A DNA stretch of 17,461 nucleotides from NCBI GenBank assembly GCA_016178125.1, contig JACOTV010000028.1, positions 1-17,461 on the forward strand. The letters are read 5' to 3'. Positions 7,435 to 14,740 of this stretch are shown one piece after another. Position numbers and translations under genes: made by a program. Numbering within the stretch: position 1 is the first letter of the stretch; every line of letters starts with the position of its first letter. The DNA comes from Candidatus Microgenomates bacterium (GTDB lineage: Bacteria > Patescibacteriota > Microgenomatia > UBA1406 > GWC2-37-13). The notes under the pieces are model-generated. The model worked only from the letters and a program-made list of their open reading frames with translations. It did not search any database and was not told the DNA's origin.

Positions 7435-9042
7435 TTACTTTATCTCCTTATCTGGCTTCGTTTTAATCTTAAATATCCACATTCCGTCGTTCGTGTATAC
7501 ACGGTTGTAAAAATACTTCATATTTGGAGACTTACCCAAATACTTAGTTACTTGATCGTCTACGTTATACGAGTCCATGATTACCCATTTTGCGTATCGT
7601 TGAGGATCTTTCGTGGATTCTTTCCAATATCTTCCTGCGCCTTCATGGATATAGGTTCGGTATTTTAGTCCCATCTGAAGCATTTGTGGGTCATGTTTGA
7701 GAGCACTAATCATTATTAACCCTCCGTCATAGTGTTTTTTCATCCATACAACCATTGCCTTCTCTTTTGGCGTGCCTTGCGTAATGTTGTCTGTTACGCT
7801 TATAGGAATCTGGTAAATGATATTAAAAGTAGGTTTGTAATAACTATAAAATTGAATACTAACTAGCGCGAAAAGTATGCCTTTTAAAGCTGCAGATTTA
7901 ATATTGAAAAGATATGAGCATAATATCGTGATCATAGGTAACATCAACAGTCCATATCTGATATTAAATTCAGGGAATTTATTCAGTTTTAACGAAAAAA
8001 TATTAGCCAACGTGAAATCGGGCTGATCAATCGGCGTGTTTCGCATTAACGTAAGCAGCATAAAAACATACATGCTTGTACATAACAACACAGGAAGGAA
8101 ATAAAATGACTTATCTTTGATTGATCTGTATGCAACAATGGGAAGTGCTATTACAGCCATTACTGAAGGGATCAGACCATTCATCCAAACTATAGCAGTG
8201 TTGTATTTGATAAATGCCTGCAAAAGGGTTATGTGCTGCATAAAAACGTGCAGTTGAGTTTTAGAGTCACCCACCGCATGTGAGGCTGTATAGTAGTTCT
8301 TCCAGAAAAGTGGGTCGCCGAAAATAGCAGTTAAATAAAGTGTCCACACTGCAAATCCAAGCGATGCCAAAGTAGCAAATAGAATAGTCGCGCTTTCGGC
8401 CTTTATGAATTTTTTGGTGTCGAACCATGTATATATAAAGACCATAACTATAGATGCTCCCAACATCGAAAGTCCTTCGTATCTTATTAGACACATTCCT
8501 GTTAACGCAATGCCGGCCGGTATCAAATAAAGCCTATTTTTAGATTTGACCCAGATGATGAAATAGTAGAGGCCAATTGATACAAAGCAAAGATAGAGAG
8601 ATTCGGACATAGCTGTTGTCTGCAGATATAGATTGTTGATGTTGAGTATATATACAGTCAAAGCGAGTAATGATGAAGCAAAAGAATTGGTGATTGTCTT
8701 TAGAGCCCTGAATAGATATGTACCCCCGATTATGTAAGCAGTCATCGAAACTATTGCTCCTGCGATGCCTGACCGCCATAAATAGTCATTCCAGATAAAT
8801 GGCAACATTAAGATTTGTGGTAACGGAAGCCATACGTTGCCAAGTTGAGCAAAACCAGGAGTAAGATTATCTATGATCTTGCGTGAAATGTTCATTCTGG
8901 ACAAGGCATCGCCATATAACATATGGCGGGCATCCTGAAAATAGTAGAAAAAGAATATTGAACTTAAGAACGCCAGTATAAATACAATGAATGGAGTCTC
9001 ATAATAACTAATTGTGCTAAATTTATTTCTTAGATATTTCAT
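7435..9042 (-). CDS. GT39-like GT-C membrane glycosyltransferase, copy C
   Basis: This 535-aa paralogue of copies A and B has the same landmarks: YGDALSRMNISRK (43-55) with predicted catalytic Asp45, LTPG, VWLPLP, LYLQTTAMSE, RYEG, FNIRYGLLMLP, and an ending with GGLIM and YIHEGAGRYW. In the first-loop region copy C matches copy B at about 39 of 62 residues by eye. Its Ser-Arg replaces the Ser-His of the other two in the first-loop motif, and its RYEG replaces RYD, so acceptor or donor may differ. The start at 9042 is 5 bases after the acyltransferase stop and has no Shine-Dalgarno. The gene is distinctly A+T-rich (sampled 60-base lines 33-37% G+C), unlike copies A and B, and marks the left end of the low-G+C segment. 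Function as for the family: transfer from polyprenyl-phosphate sugar outside the membrane. Confidence 0.87.
   Translation of the reverse strand: MKYLRNKFSTISYYETPFIVFILAFLSSIFFFYYFQDARHMLYGDALSRMNISRKIIDNLTPGFAQLGNVWLPLPQILMLPFIWNDYLWRSGIAGAIVSMTAYIIGGTYLFRALKTITNSFASSLLALTVYILNINNLYLQTTAMSESLYLCFVSIGLYYFIIWVKSKNRLYLIPAGIALTGMCLIRYEGLSMLGASIVMVFIYTWFDTKKFIKAESATILFATLASLGFAVWTLYLTAIFGDPLFWKNYYTASHAVGDSKTQLHVFMQHITLLQAFIKYNTAIVWMNGLIPSVMAVIALPIVAYRSIKDKSFYFLPVLLCTSMYVFMLLTLMRNTPIDQPDFTLANIFSLKLNKFPEFNIRYGLLMLPMITILCSYLFNIKSAALKGILFALVSIQFYSYYKPTFNIIYQIPISVTDNITQGTPKEKAMVVWMKKHYDGGLIMISALKHDPQMLQMGLKYRTYIHEGAGRYWKESTKDPQRYAKWVIMDSYNVDDQVTKYLGKSPNMKYFYNRVYTNDGMWIFKIKTKPDKEIK
7443..7449 (-). promoter_or_regulatory. 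Strong Shine-Dalgarno for GT-C copy B
   Basis: On the minus strand, AAGGAGA sits 11 bases before the ATG of copy B, within the last codons of copy C. It is the clearest ribosome binding site of the leftward chain; most other genes there start without one and rely on overlap with the preceding stop. Confidence 0.7.
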
Positions 9043-9047
9043 TGTTA

Positions 9048-9638
9048 TTAGTCGATTTTTTTAATTCGCTTTGCCGGAACCCCGCCGAATATAGTTAATG
9101 TCGGTATGTTTTTAGAAACTACTGCTCCTGCAGCCACGACAGCATTCCGCCCAACCGTCACGCCTCCTAGAATAATCGCGCCAGTCGCTATCCATGCACC
9201 TTGCTTAATGACAATTTGCTTTTCTTTTATTGCAAGTATTCTTTCGTTTCCAAACCGTCGGTAATCATGTGTTCTTGCCAAAAGCATACATTTATGTCCA
9301 AAGAAAGCATTATCTTCAATAATCACCGATCCTTCTGAAGTGGATCCAGCATTTATTAGGACATCGCTCAAAGAAACGTTATTTCCAATAATGATGTTTT
9401 CGTTCCCACTAAATACTTTAAATCCTCTACTAAAGGTAACCTGTTCTCCTATCTTTACTATTCTATGGACATATCTCAGTCGTAAGCGGCAGGAAAGAAA
9501 AATAAGCTTCTTCTTAAACCGCGCAAGCGGTCTATATATGGCTCCCTGTAAACTAGAAGCGGTTCCATATCGATCCTTCAGATTATTATGGAAGGCTTTT
9601 TGAGGTATGTCAGGTTGTTTATTTCTCACTGGTTTCAT
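9048..9638 (-). CDS. Hexapeptide-repeat acyltransferase, acetyltransferase-like
   Basis: This 196-aa protein has a left-handed beta-helix made of hexapeptide repeats (about 78-115 and 141-178), of the type found in sugar O-acetyltransferases such as WbbJ and maltose acetyltransferase. THDYRRFG (123-130) offers His124 as the likely catalytic base, and the ending GGVPAKRIKKI (185-195) is characteristic of the family. It would add an acetyl or other acyl group to a sugar in the cytosol, probably as homotrimers. The first 60 residues are basic and lack repeats, a common N-terminal helix region. It begins 29 bases after the methyltransferase stop, the widest gap in the leftward chain, without an obvious Shine-Dalgarno. 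G+C is mixed, high only where repeats need Gly and Ala codons. Acetyl donor and sugar are inferred from family only. Confidence 0.85.
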   Translation of the reverse strand: MKPVRNKQPDIPQKAFHNNLKDRYGTASSLQGAIYRPLARFKKKLIFLSCRLRLRYVHRIVKIGEQVTFSRGFKVFSGNENIIIGNNVSLSDVLINAGSTSEGSVIIEDNAFFGHKCMLLARTHDYRRFGNERILAIKEKQIVIKQGAWIATGAIILGGVTVGRNAVVAAGAVVSKNIPTLTIFGGVPAKRIKKID

Positions 9639-9667
9639 ATATGAATATCGTATTAAATTCTTAAGGA

Positions 9668-10342
9668 TTATTGAGAGGCGACGATTACAATATCAGTCAT
9701 GTATTTTTTTCCAAAAGGCATTCTCTGAAATATTTTACCTATTACTACAGCAATCGATTCCGGTACGTACAGACTCACAAGTAGGAGTGTAATTGGCATA
9801 ATAGGATCGAAACGTTTTATGAGGTCAATGTTGTAGCCATTTTCAATCAGGAGTTCTGTTAGAGAACTTACGGTGAAGAAATTAATATGGGTTCTATCGT
9901 AATAGTGATAATAAACAAGTTTCGAATTAATAAAAACACTTGGCAAATCACAATTAGGCACGGAGATAATAACGTTCTTGCTCGCAACTCTGCCGATTTC
10001 CTTTAAGGCATCTGATGGATGCTCTAAATGCTCAAGTACCTCGAAGAGGAGAACAGTATCGACAGATCTATTCTTATAAGATAAATCGTAAATATCACTT
10101 ACTTTGAAAGTTCCTCTTGGATGTTTCTTCCAGTCATCATAACTAAGAAGATCACAACCTATGGCCTCATAACCCCTGCTATTTAATGTATTTACATATG
10201 TACCATGTGAGCATCCTACATCGAGTATTCTTTTTCCAGCATATTTAGCTATTACCTTGAGCTTATTCTTGTCAACATATCTCCATACTTTACCTTCACC
10301 TCGCTGTTTTTCTAAATCTTTCTTATTTGTCGCTGTTTTCAT
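9668..10342 (-). CDS. SAM-dependent methyltransferase (class I)
   Basis: A 224-aa class I methyltransferase of the Methyltransf_11/23 type. Motif I is RILDVGCSHGTY (38-49), the acidic SAM-ribose ligand is Asp64 in GCD, motif IV region is LLFEVLEHL (98-106), and YDRTHINFFTVSSL (148-161) is typical of sugar-locus members. It could methylate a glycan hydroxyl or a sugar intermediate, possibly capping the chain; the target is not visible. Residues about 183-204 are hydrophobic and may touch the membrane. Its ATG overlaps the TGA of the GT4 gene by 4 bases, so coupled translation is likely. It is A+T-rich like its neighbours. Confidence 0.88.
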   Translation of the reverse strand: MKTATNKKDLEKQRGEGKVWRYVDKNKLKVIAKYAGKRILDVGCSHGTYVNTLNSRGYEAIGCDLLSYDDWKKHPRGTFKVSDIYDLSYKNRSVDTVLLFEVLEHLEHPSDALKEIGRVASKNVIISVPNCDLPSVFINSKLVYYHYYDRTHINFFTVSSLTELLIENGYNIDLIKRFDPIMPITLLLVSLYVPESIAVVIGKIFQRMPFGKKYMTDIVIVASQ

Positions 10343-11436
10343 ACTGGAATCGTTTTAAAAATAATCTGCAATCTTTTCACACAAACACTTATATCGAATT
10401 CCTTAGCTTGCATGATACAATCAATTTTCATTTTTTTAGCTTTGGATAAGTTAAACGCCCTCACAGTTTTCACAATCTCATCTACTGTCGGCTTTATTAA
10501 ATACCCTGTATTACCCTCTATAACCGTTTCTCTGCAACCACCTTCATCTGAAGCTATGCAGGCCTTTCCAGAAGCCATTCCTTCGACAGGAACTAATCCA
10601 TAATCTTCATCGATAGGCATGTAAATTGTGGCTAAGCAGTTAGCATATAAGCCTATTAGTTCTTTATCATTTACTGAATCTTTTAAAGAGATATTTTTAC
10701 TGTCGCCTATAAGTTTCATAATTTTCTCCTTTTCCGGACCTTCACCGACTACTAGAAGTTTTTGATTCGGCAACTGCTTAAAAGCTTTTACGATAAGGTC
10801 GACTCGTTTCTCCTGAGAAAGCCTCGAGACACTCAGATAATAATCTGAGAAGGTTGCGAAGTGAAAGTTACTTGTTTTCACCGGGGAATACACAATCTCC
10901 GCATTCTTAGAATAGTATTTCTTAATTCTTTTCTGAGCAACTTGAGTTTGTGCGGTAATATAGGCAAAGTTGTTTTTAACGACTTTTTGGTCGACAGCTT
11001 TAAATAGCGCAATATGTAAACGCAACATAAGCCCACGAAATAGAGTAGCATTCTTTAGCTTCCATTCTTTCAAATCGTACATTATCCTGTTCGGAGTAAA
11101 TGAAAACCATATGTTGTTATCATCCCTTCTAGAGGCATAAATAGAATAAAGACCAATGAACATTTTTATATCGTAGTCGTACCTCGGACAGAATATGAAT
11201 CTAAGAGGAGCTTCGAATAAAAACCCAACTGGATGATTTTTAGTTATTGTTAAATTTCCTATATCATGAACTTTCACTGTCTTATTAAGTTGAACTGCTA
11301 AATCTTTATTAAAGCCTGCCGTAATAATGTCTGCATCTAGTGCGTTTGCCAAATCTATAGTTACTTTACTTGCGCCGCTATTACCCATGAGAGGATCCGC
11401 ATATATTGCAATCCTTGGTTTACGTGAATTTCTCAT
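10339..11436 (-). CDS. GT4 family glycosyltransferase
   Basis: A 365-aa cytosolic GT-B glycosyltransferase of family GT4. The N-terminal half starts with IAIYADPLMGNSGASK. The C-terminal nucleotide-binding half has LSVSRLSQEKRVDLIV (201-216), VVGEGPEKEKI and the hallmark E-x7-E at Glu277 and Glu285 (EDYGLVPVE). Such enzymes pass a sugar from a nucleotide donor to a lipid-linked glycan with retention of the anomeric form. DEGGCRETV replaces the usual GG-PE box in the donor site. It overlaps both the pyruvyltransferase gene and the methyltransferase gene by the 4-base ATGA arrangement. No Shine-Dalgarno is evident. Sugar specificity is unknown. Confidence 0.9.
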   Translation of the reverse strand: MRNSRKPRIAIYADPLMGNSGASKVTIDLANALDADIITAGFNKDLAVQLNKTVKVHDIGNLTITKNHPVGFLFEAPLRFIFCPRYDYDIKMFIGLYSIYASRRDDNNIWFSFTPNRIMYDLKEWKLKNATLFRGLMLRLHIALFKAVDQKVVKNNFAYITAQTQVAQKRIKKYYSKNAEIVYSPVKTSNFHFATFSDYYLSVSRLSQEKRVDLIVKAFKQLPNQKLLVVGEGPEKEKIMKLIGDSKNISLKDSVNDKELIGLYANCLATIYMPIDEDYGLVPVEGMASGKACIASDEGGCRETVIEGNTGYLIKPTVDEIVKTVRAFNLSKAKKMKIDCIMQAKEFDISVCVKRLQIIFKTIPV

Positions 11437-12683
11437 ATAAATATATCGGTCGTCGACTTTCTAAGATCCATGATTAAAATATTTCTATATGCTTGTACGA
11501 CTTTTCTGTCCTGTATGAGCGTTTTTATGTAAGTGCGCTTATTCTTCTGTTTCATCAAATCTGCTACTGAATTTAACAAGGTGTTTGATGATACGATGTT
11601 CATCGCTAGATTCCATTTTTTTAGGTTGAAATTATCCATAAACCCTAGGGTCTTATGCGCATATGACATCGTTATAAAAGGTGTATATACCGTGGCAGAG
11701 AGGATTGCAGAGTGTAATCGATTACAAACTGAAAACTGCGCATGTTTTAATATTCGTTTTACGTCTGCGGGAGTATTAACTCTCTCTAAATGAAAGATTC
11801 TTTTATCAAAAATTGCATTATTAATGCGAGTTGCGACTATAAGATCGTTTTCTTCTATCACATTAGACGCCATTGGGATAAACTTACATCTAAATCCCCA
11901 TTTTGTATAAACCTCTTGTACGAACGTCACTATTTCTTTTTCCACTTTCAACTGGTGATCATGCCCAAAAGTAAGCCCTGTCCTCAATGTCAAAACGAAA
12001 TAATTATCAGTTTTTCTGTCAACATCGTCCTTCCAGTCATAAAGAGCAAGGTCTGGAATAAACACGGACCGGGTATTATATTTCTTCGCAAGCTTAAGCG
12101 AGATTTCTTCACGAACCATAAACAGTGTGTTCTTAACGGCATTGCCAGCAAGTTGTTCATGTACACTGGAAGCGAACGGACCGAAGGATGACGGTAGTAT
12201 AATGATTTTCTTCTTATATAGTTTTGCTATATAAAATGGTAATAAGTTTAAACCGATTCCAAAAAAATCCTTAACGGCATCACTAGTAATAAAGTAGCCA
12301 CCACCCATAGCTACTACAAGATCTGCGTTTTTTAAATCCTCTATGTAGCGATAAAAGCCTTTTTTAGGGATCAGTTTTTGACTAATTAAACCTAGCAGAG
12401 CATAAGAAGCTGAAAGAATGACAATACCCATGAACCTCATGAACTTCATAATTTGAGGAACTGTCTTGGCGGTTGCTCTTATTGCATACCCGTAAGGTGC
12501 GTAGTGTTTTTCAAATTTCGACTTTATTTTCGCCTTTATAGGAAAGTCTTCTATAGACTCGCAGAGAAAAGTAAAACTGTTAATGCCGAATGCCTCTTCC
12601 AATATTTCCAACGCACTATTTCTTATAGCCATATCACCAATATTTTTCTTGCCATACATATTGATCACGGTAATTTTTTTCAT
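11433..12683 (-). CDS. Polysaccharide pyruvyltransferase family protein
   Basis: A 416-aa member of the polysaccharide pyruvyltransferase family (CsaB/WcaK-like). It starts with ITVINMYGKKNIGDMAI (4-20), the family's N-terminal signature, and has VVAMGGGYF (123-131), ILPSSFGPF (162-170) and the conserved RLHSAIL (322-328) in the C-terminal lobe. By family it attaches a pyruvate ketal to a sugar of a surface polymer, giving negative charge, with phosphoenolpyruvate as donor. Some family members in capsule loci act otherwise, so the reaction is probable rather than proven. A hydrophobic stretch at about 84-103 is unusual in length and might attach the enzyme to the membrane. It overlaps both neighbours by 4 bases (ATGA). 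A+T-rich. Confidence 0.85.
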   Translation of the reverse strand: MKKITVINMYGKKNIGDMAIRNSALEILEEAFGINSFTFLCESIEDFPIKAKIKSKFEKHYAPYGYAIRATAKTVPQIMKFMRFMGIVILSASYALLGLISQKLIPKKGFYRYIEDLKNADLVVAMGGGYFITSDAVKDFFGIGLNLLPFYIAKLYKKKIIILPSSFGPFASSVHEQLAGNAVKNTLFMVREEISLKLAKKYNTRSVFIPDLALYDWKDDVDRKTDNYFVLTLRTGLTFGHDHQLKVEKEIVTFVQEVYTKWGFRCKFIPMASNVIEENDLIVATRINNAIFDKRIFHLERVNTPADVKRILKHAQFSVCNRLHSAILSATVYTPFITMSYAHKTLGFMDNFNLKKWNLAMNIVSSNTLLNSVADLMKQKNKRTYIKTLIQDRKVVQAYRNILIMDLRKSTTDIFI

Positions 12684-14740
12684 AGATAGTTCAGATCAAA
12701 AAGATTTGTATGCAACTGGCTGAGTATGAGCTCACGCGAAAATGTCTTTATAGCATAGTCGCGAACACTAATCTTGTGTTTAGCCAATTTTTTATTTCGT
12801 TTTTCATTCAATATACTTCTAAAGAGTTTAATGTAGCCTTCCGGCGTATCCTGGCGATTAATATGCTGTATATATTTCGGCAAACCTATCTCTGTTGCAG
12901 GGGAACTAACCGTACTCAACCCATGTGACATTGCTTCAAGACTAGCTAGAGAAAAACTTTCAGCGCGTGATGGAGAGAACAATAAATCACAATCGCTATA
13001 TAGATTTTTCATTTTTTCCTTCTGGATATATCCATAATATTTGACATTTTTTTTACTTGCTAATCTCTTTAGTTCTTCTCCCATTGGTCCAGCTCCTGCT
13101 ATGTGATAAACGAACTCATTAGTGCTTTTGGAGATCGTGTCGATCAGTATGTCTACGCCTTTTCGTATGCTTAATTCTCCTATGAATGCAATGTTCAACT
13201 TCTCGTCTTGTGGACTATTAGTATTATTCTCAATGTCTACACTTTCATTAACGGAAGTGTAATTGGGGATACATACAACGTTCTTAAGTTTTAACGTATT
13301 CTTGAAAAATTGTTGGTCACGGATATTAAGAACATGTATTTTTTGCATTCCATTTAATACGAGCTTGCTGATGAGCGATGTGTAAACCGCATTGTGAATA
13401 TGGTCAAGTATCTTTATGGGTTTACGATATATAAATGCCGAATGGATTCCCGCAACAGTTTTCTTTAAGCCACCCAGACCTCCTAAATATAAAACTATTA
13501 GAGTCTCCAATACCTCATATCGAATGTATATAGTTTTGGCACTCCTCAGAGCTTCTCTTGACTCTCTCCAACTTTGAGTAAACGGGACAAAGGCACTAAA
13601 CGTGAGCGACAAATGGTGCGGTGGTCCTTTCGATAGATCCTGAGACGTGCGCTTGCTGAATTTTTGACCCAGCACTGCTTTACCATAAATATTTGCAATA
13701 CTAGGATGAACGTCCATCAATATTGTTTTTGCAGATCTGCTTGTTGAAGTTGCGACATCTAACATCCATCGTTCGGCACCACCCATAAATTGTATCGGCG
13801 CAAAGTTGAGAAATACAATCCCCATTGGATTTTGAAGTGCCATATCTTTTTTAAGACTCTTTGTAGATTTGGCAATGTCCCAGATATACGGATTTATCTT
13901 GCGCCAGTGAGAATCGTAGTGACCGAGTAGTCGAGCTAACCCCTCAATGCCAATACCGCCACAAAACCATACTAATTCTTTAATGTTATTTACCTTGTAG
14001 TCGACGAATAATAGTCTCAAGCTAGACATCGTCATATTATTAATCTTTACGTTTTCTTCCTCATGGAGGCGTGCGTGGCCGTTGAAGATTCTGCGGCGTT
14101 GACGGATTAGGTCGGCTACGGTTTCGGGACCTTTGTTGCGAACGACCGCTTCGTCAACGTGGACTATTTTGTACCCCAACTGGATGAGTTTAGCCTGAAT
14201 AAAGGCTTCGTCGACCGCGGTTTTTGGGGAGATGTTTGTTAAGACATTGCGGTAGGCGATGATTTCGCCAAAGCGGGGAATGTGGCGGTGAAACCACCAC
14301 CAGGTGTGAATTATGTACCCTAAAAAGGTGTTTGGATCGTTGACCGGGATTGGGGCTCCGCCGGTCATTCCAATTTTGGGATCTTTCAAAAAAGGAAGGC
14401 ACAGTTTTTCAATGGTGTCGGCGCGGGGAATGGTGTCGGCGCTTTCTATAACAACGATTTCGTCGTTTGTGTTTTTGAGGAATGCATTGATTGCCGAGGC
14501 TTTGCCCAACCTCGTAGGTTCACGTATTAATATGCAGCGCTTCCATTTTTTGCAGTACTTTTTAACTTCGGTGTCGGTTTCGTCGGTACTGCCTGAGGAC
14601 ACGACGACAATAGAATTGATGCGAATTCGTTTGGTTTTTTGCGTAACCAGAGCCTCAAGGATTTTGGTTATATTTTTCCCTTCGTTATACGCGGGAACAC
14701 AAATCGAAACGTTCAGCTTCTTGGGTATTTTTTTCTTCAT
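12680..14740 (-). CDS. GT2-GT4 fusion glycosyltransferase
   Basis: A 686-aa protein with two glycosyltransferases. Residues 8-295 are a GT2 domain: VSICVPAYNEGKNI at the start, VVSSGSTDETD (47-56), IESAD (98-102) where a DxD motif is expected, VDEAF (176-180), and QRRRIFNGH (214-222) in the QxxRW position. Residues about 306-686 are a GT4 domain with FMGGAERWML (318-327), IGELSIRKGVDILI (520-533), AGAGPMGEEL and E-x7-E at Glu594 and Glu602. It may add two consecutive sugars to a growing repeat unit. The DNA changes from about 50% to about 30% G+C near 14060, around residue 227, inside the GT2 domain rather than at the domain junction. No frameshift is seen there. Both ends overlap neighbours by ATGA. 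Substrates are unknown. Confidence 0.85.
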   Translation of the reverse strand: MKKKIPKKLNVSICVPAYNEGKNITKILEALVTQKTKRIRINSIVVVSSGSTDETDTEVKKYCKKWKRCILIREPTRLGKASAINAFLKNTNDEIVVIESADTIPRADTIEKLCLPFLKDPKIGMTGGAPIPVNDPNTFLGYIIHTWWWFHRHIPRFGEIIAYRNVLTNISPKTAVDEAFIQAKLIQLGYKIVHVDEAVVRNKGPETVADLIRQRRRIFNGHARLHEEENVKINNMTMSSLRLLFVDYKVNNIKELVWFCGGIGIEGLARLLGHYDSHWRKINPYIWDIAKSTKSLKKDMALQNPMGIVFLNFAPIQFMGGAERWMLDVATSTSRSAKTILMDVHPSIANIYGKAVLGQKFSKRTSQDLSKGPPHHLSLTFSAFVPFTQSWRESREALRSAKTIYIRYEVLETLIVLYLGGLGGLKKTVAGIHSAFIYRKPIKILDHIHNAVYTSLISKLVLNGMQKIHVLNIRDQQFFKNTLKLKNVVCIPNYTSVNESVDIENNTNSPQDEKLNIAFIGELSIRKGVDILIDTISKSTNEFVYHIAGAGPMGEELKRLASKKNVKYYGYIQKEKMKNLYSDCDLLFSPSRAESFSLASLEAMSHGLSTVSSPATEIGLPKYIQHINRQDTPEGYIKLFRSILNEKRNKKLAKHKISVRDYAIKTFSRELILSQLHTNLFDLNYL

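Larger units (their letters stand above)
7435..14060. other. Low-G+C segment, probable exchanged cassette
   Basis: Hand counts of sampled 60-base lines give roughly 25-40% G+C here (for example 33% at 7861 and 8641, 32% at 10681 and 13981, 25% at 12781). The flanks give roughly 42-57% (6241, 7201, 14101, 14401, 15421). Part of the acyltransferase gene is an exception. Codons such as AGA, AGG and ATA are frequent inside. The left edge falls between GT-C copies C and B and the right edge within the GT2-GT4 gene. No mobile-element gene or terminal repeat is visible. Confidence 0.7.

Noticed and set aside
9639..9667. Possible internal promoter before the acyltransferase
   Set aside because: The gap is A+T-rich but I found no -35 and -10 pair with acceptable spacing.
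11790..12191. 133-codon plus-strand open frame
   Set aside because: It is antisense to the pyruvyltransferase gene and cysteine/phenylalanine-rich without a pattern; an incidental frame.
7435..14060. Low-G+C block as a transposon or integrated phage
   Set aside because: No transposase, integrase, phage gene, tRNA or terminal repeat is visible at or inside the edges.
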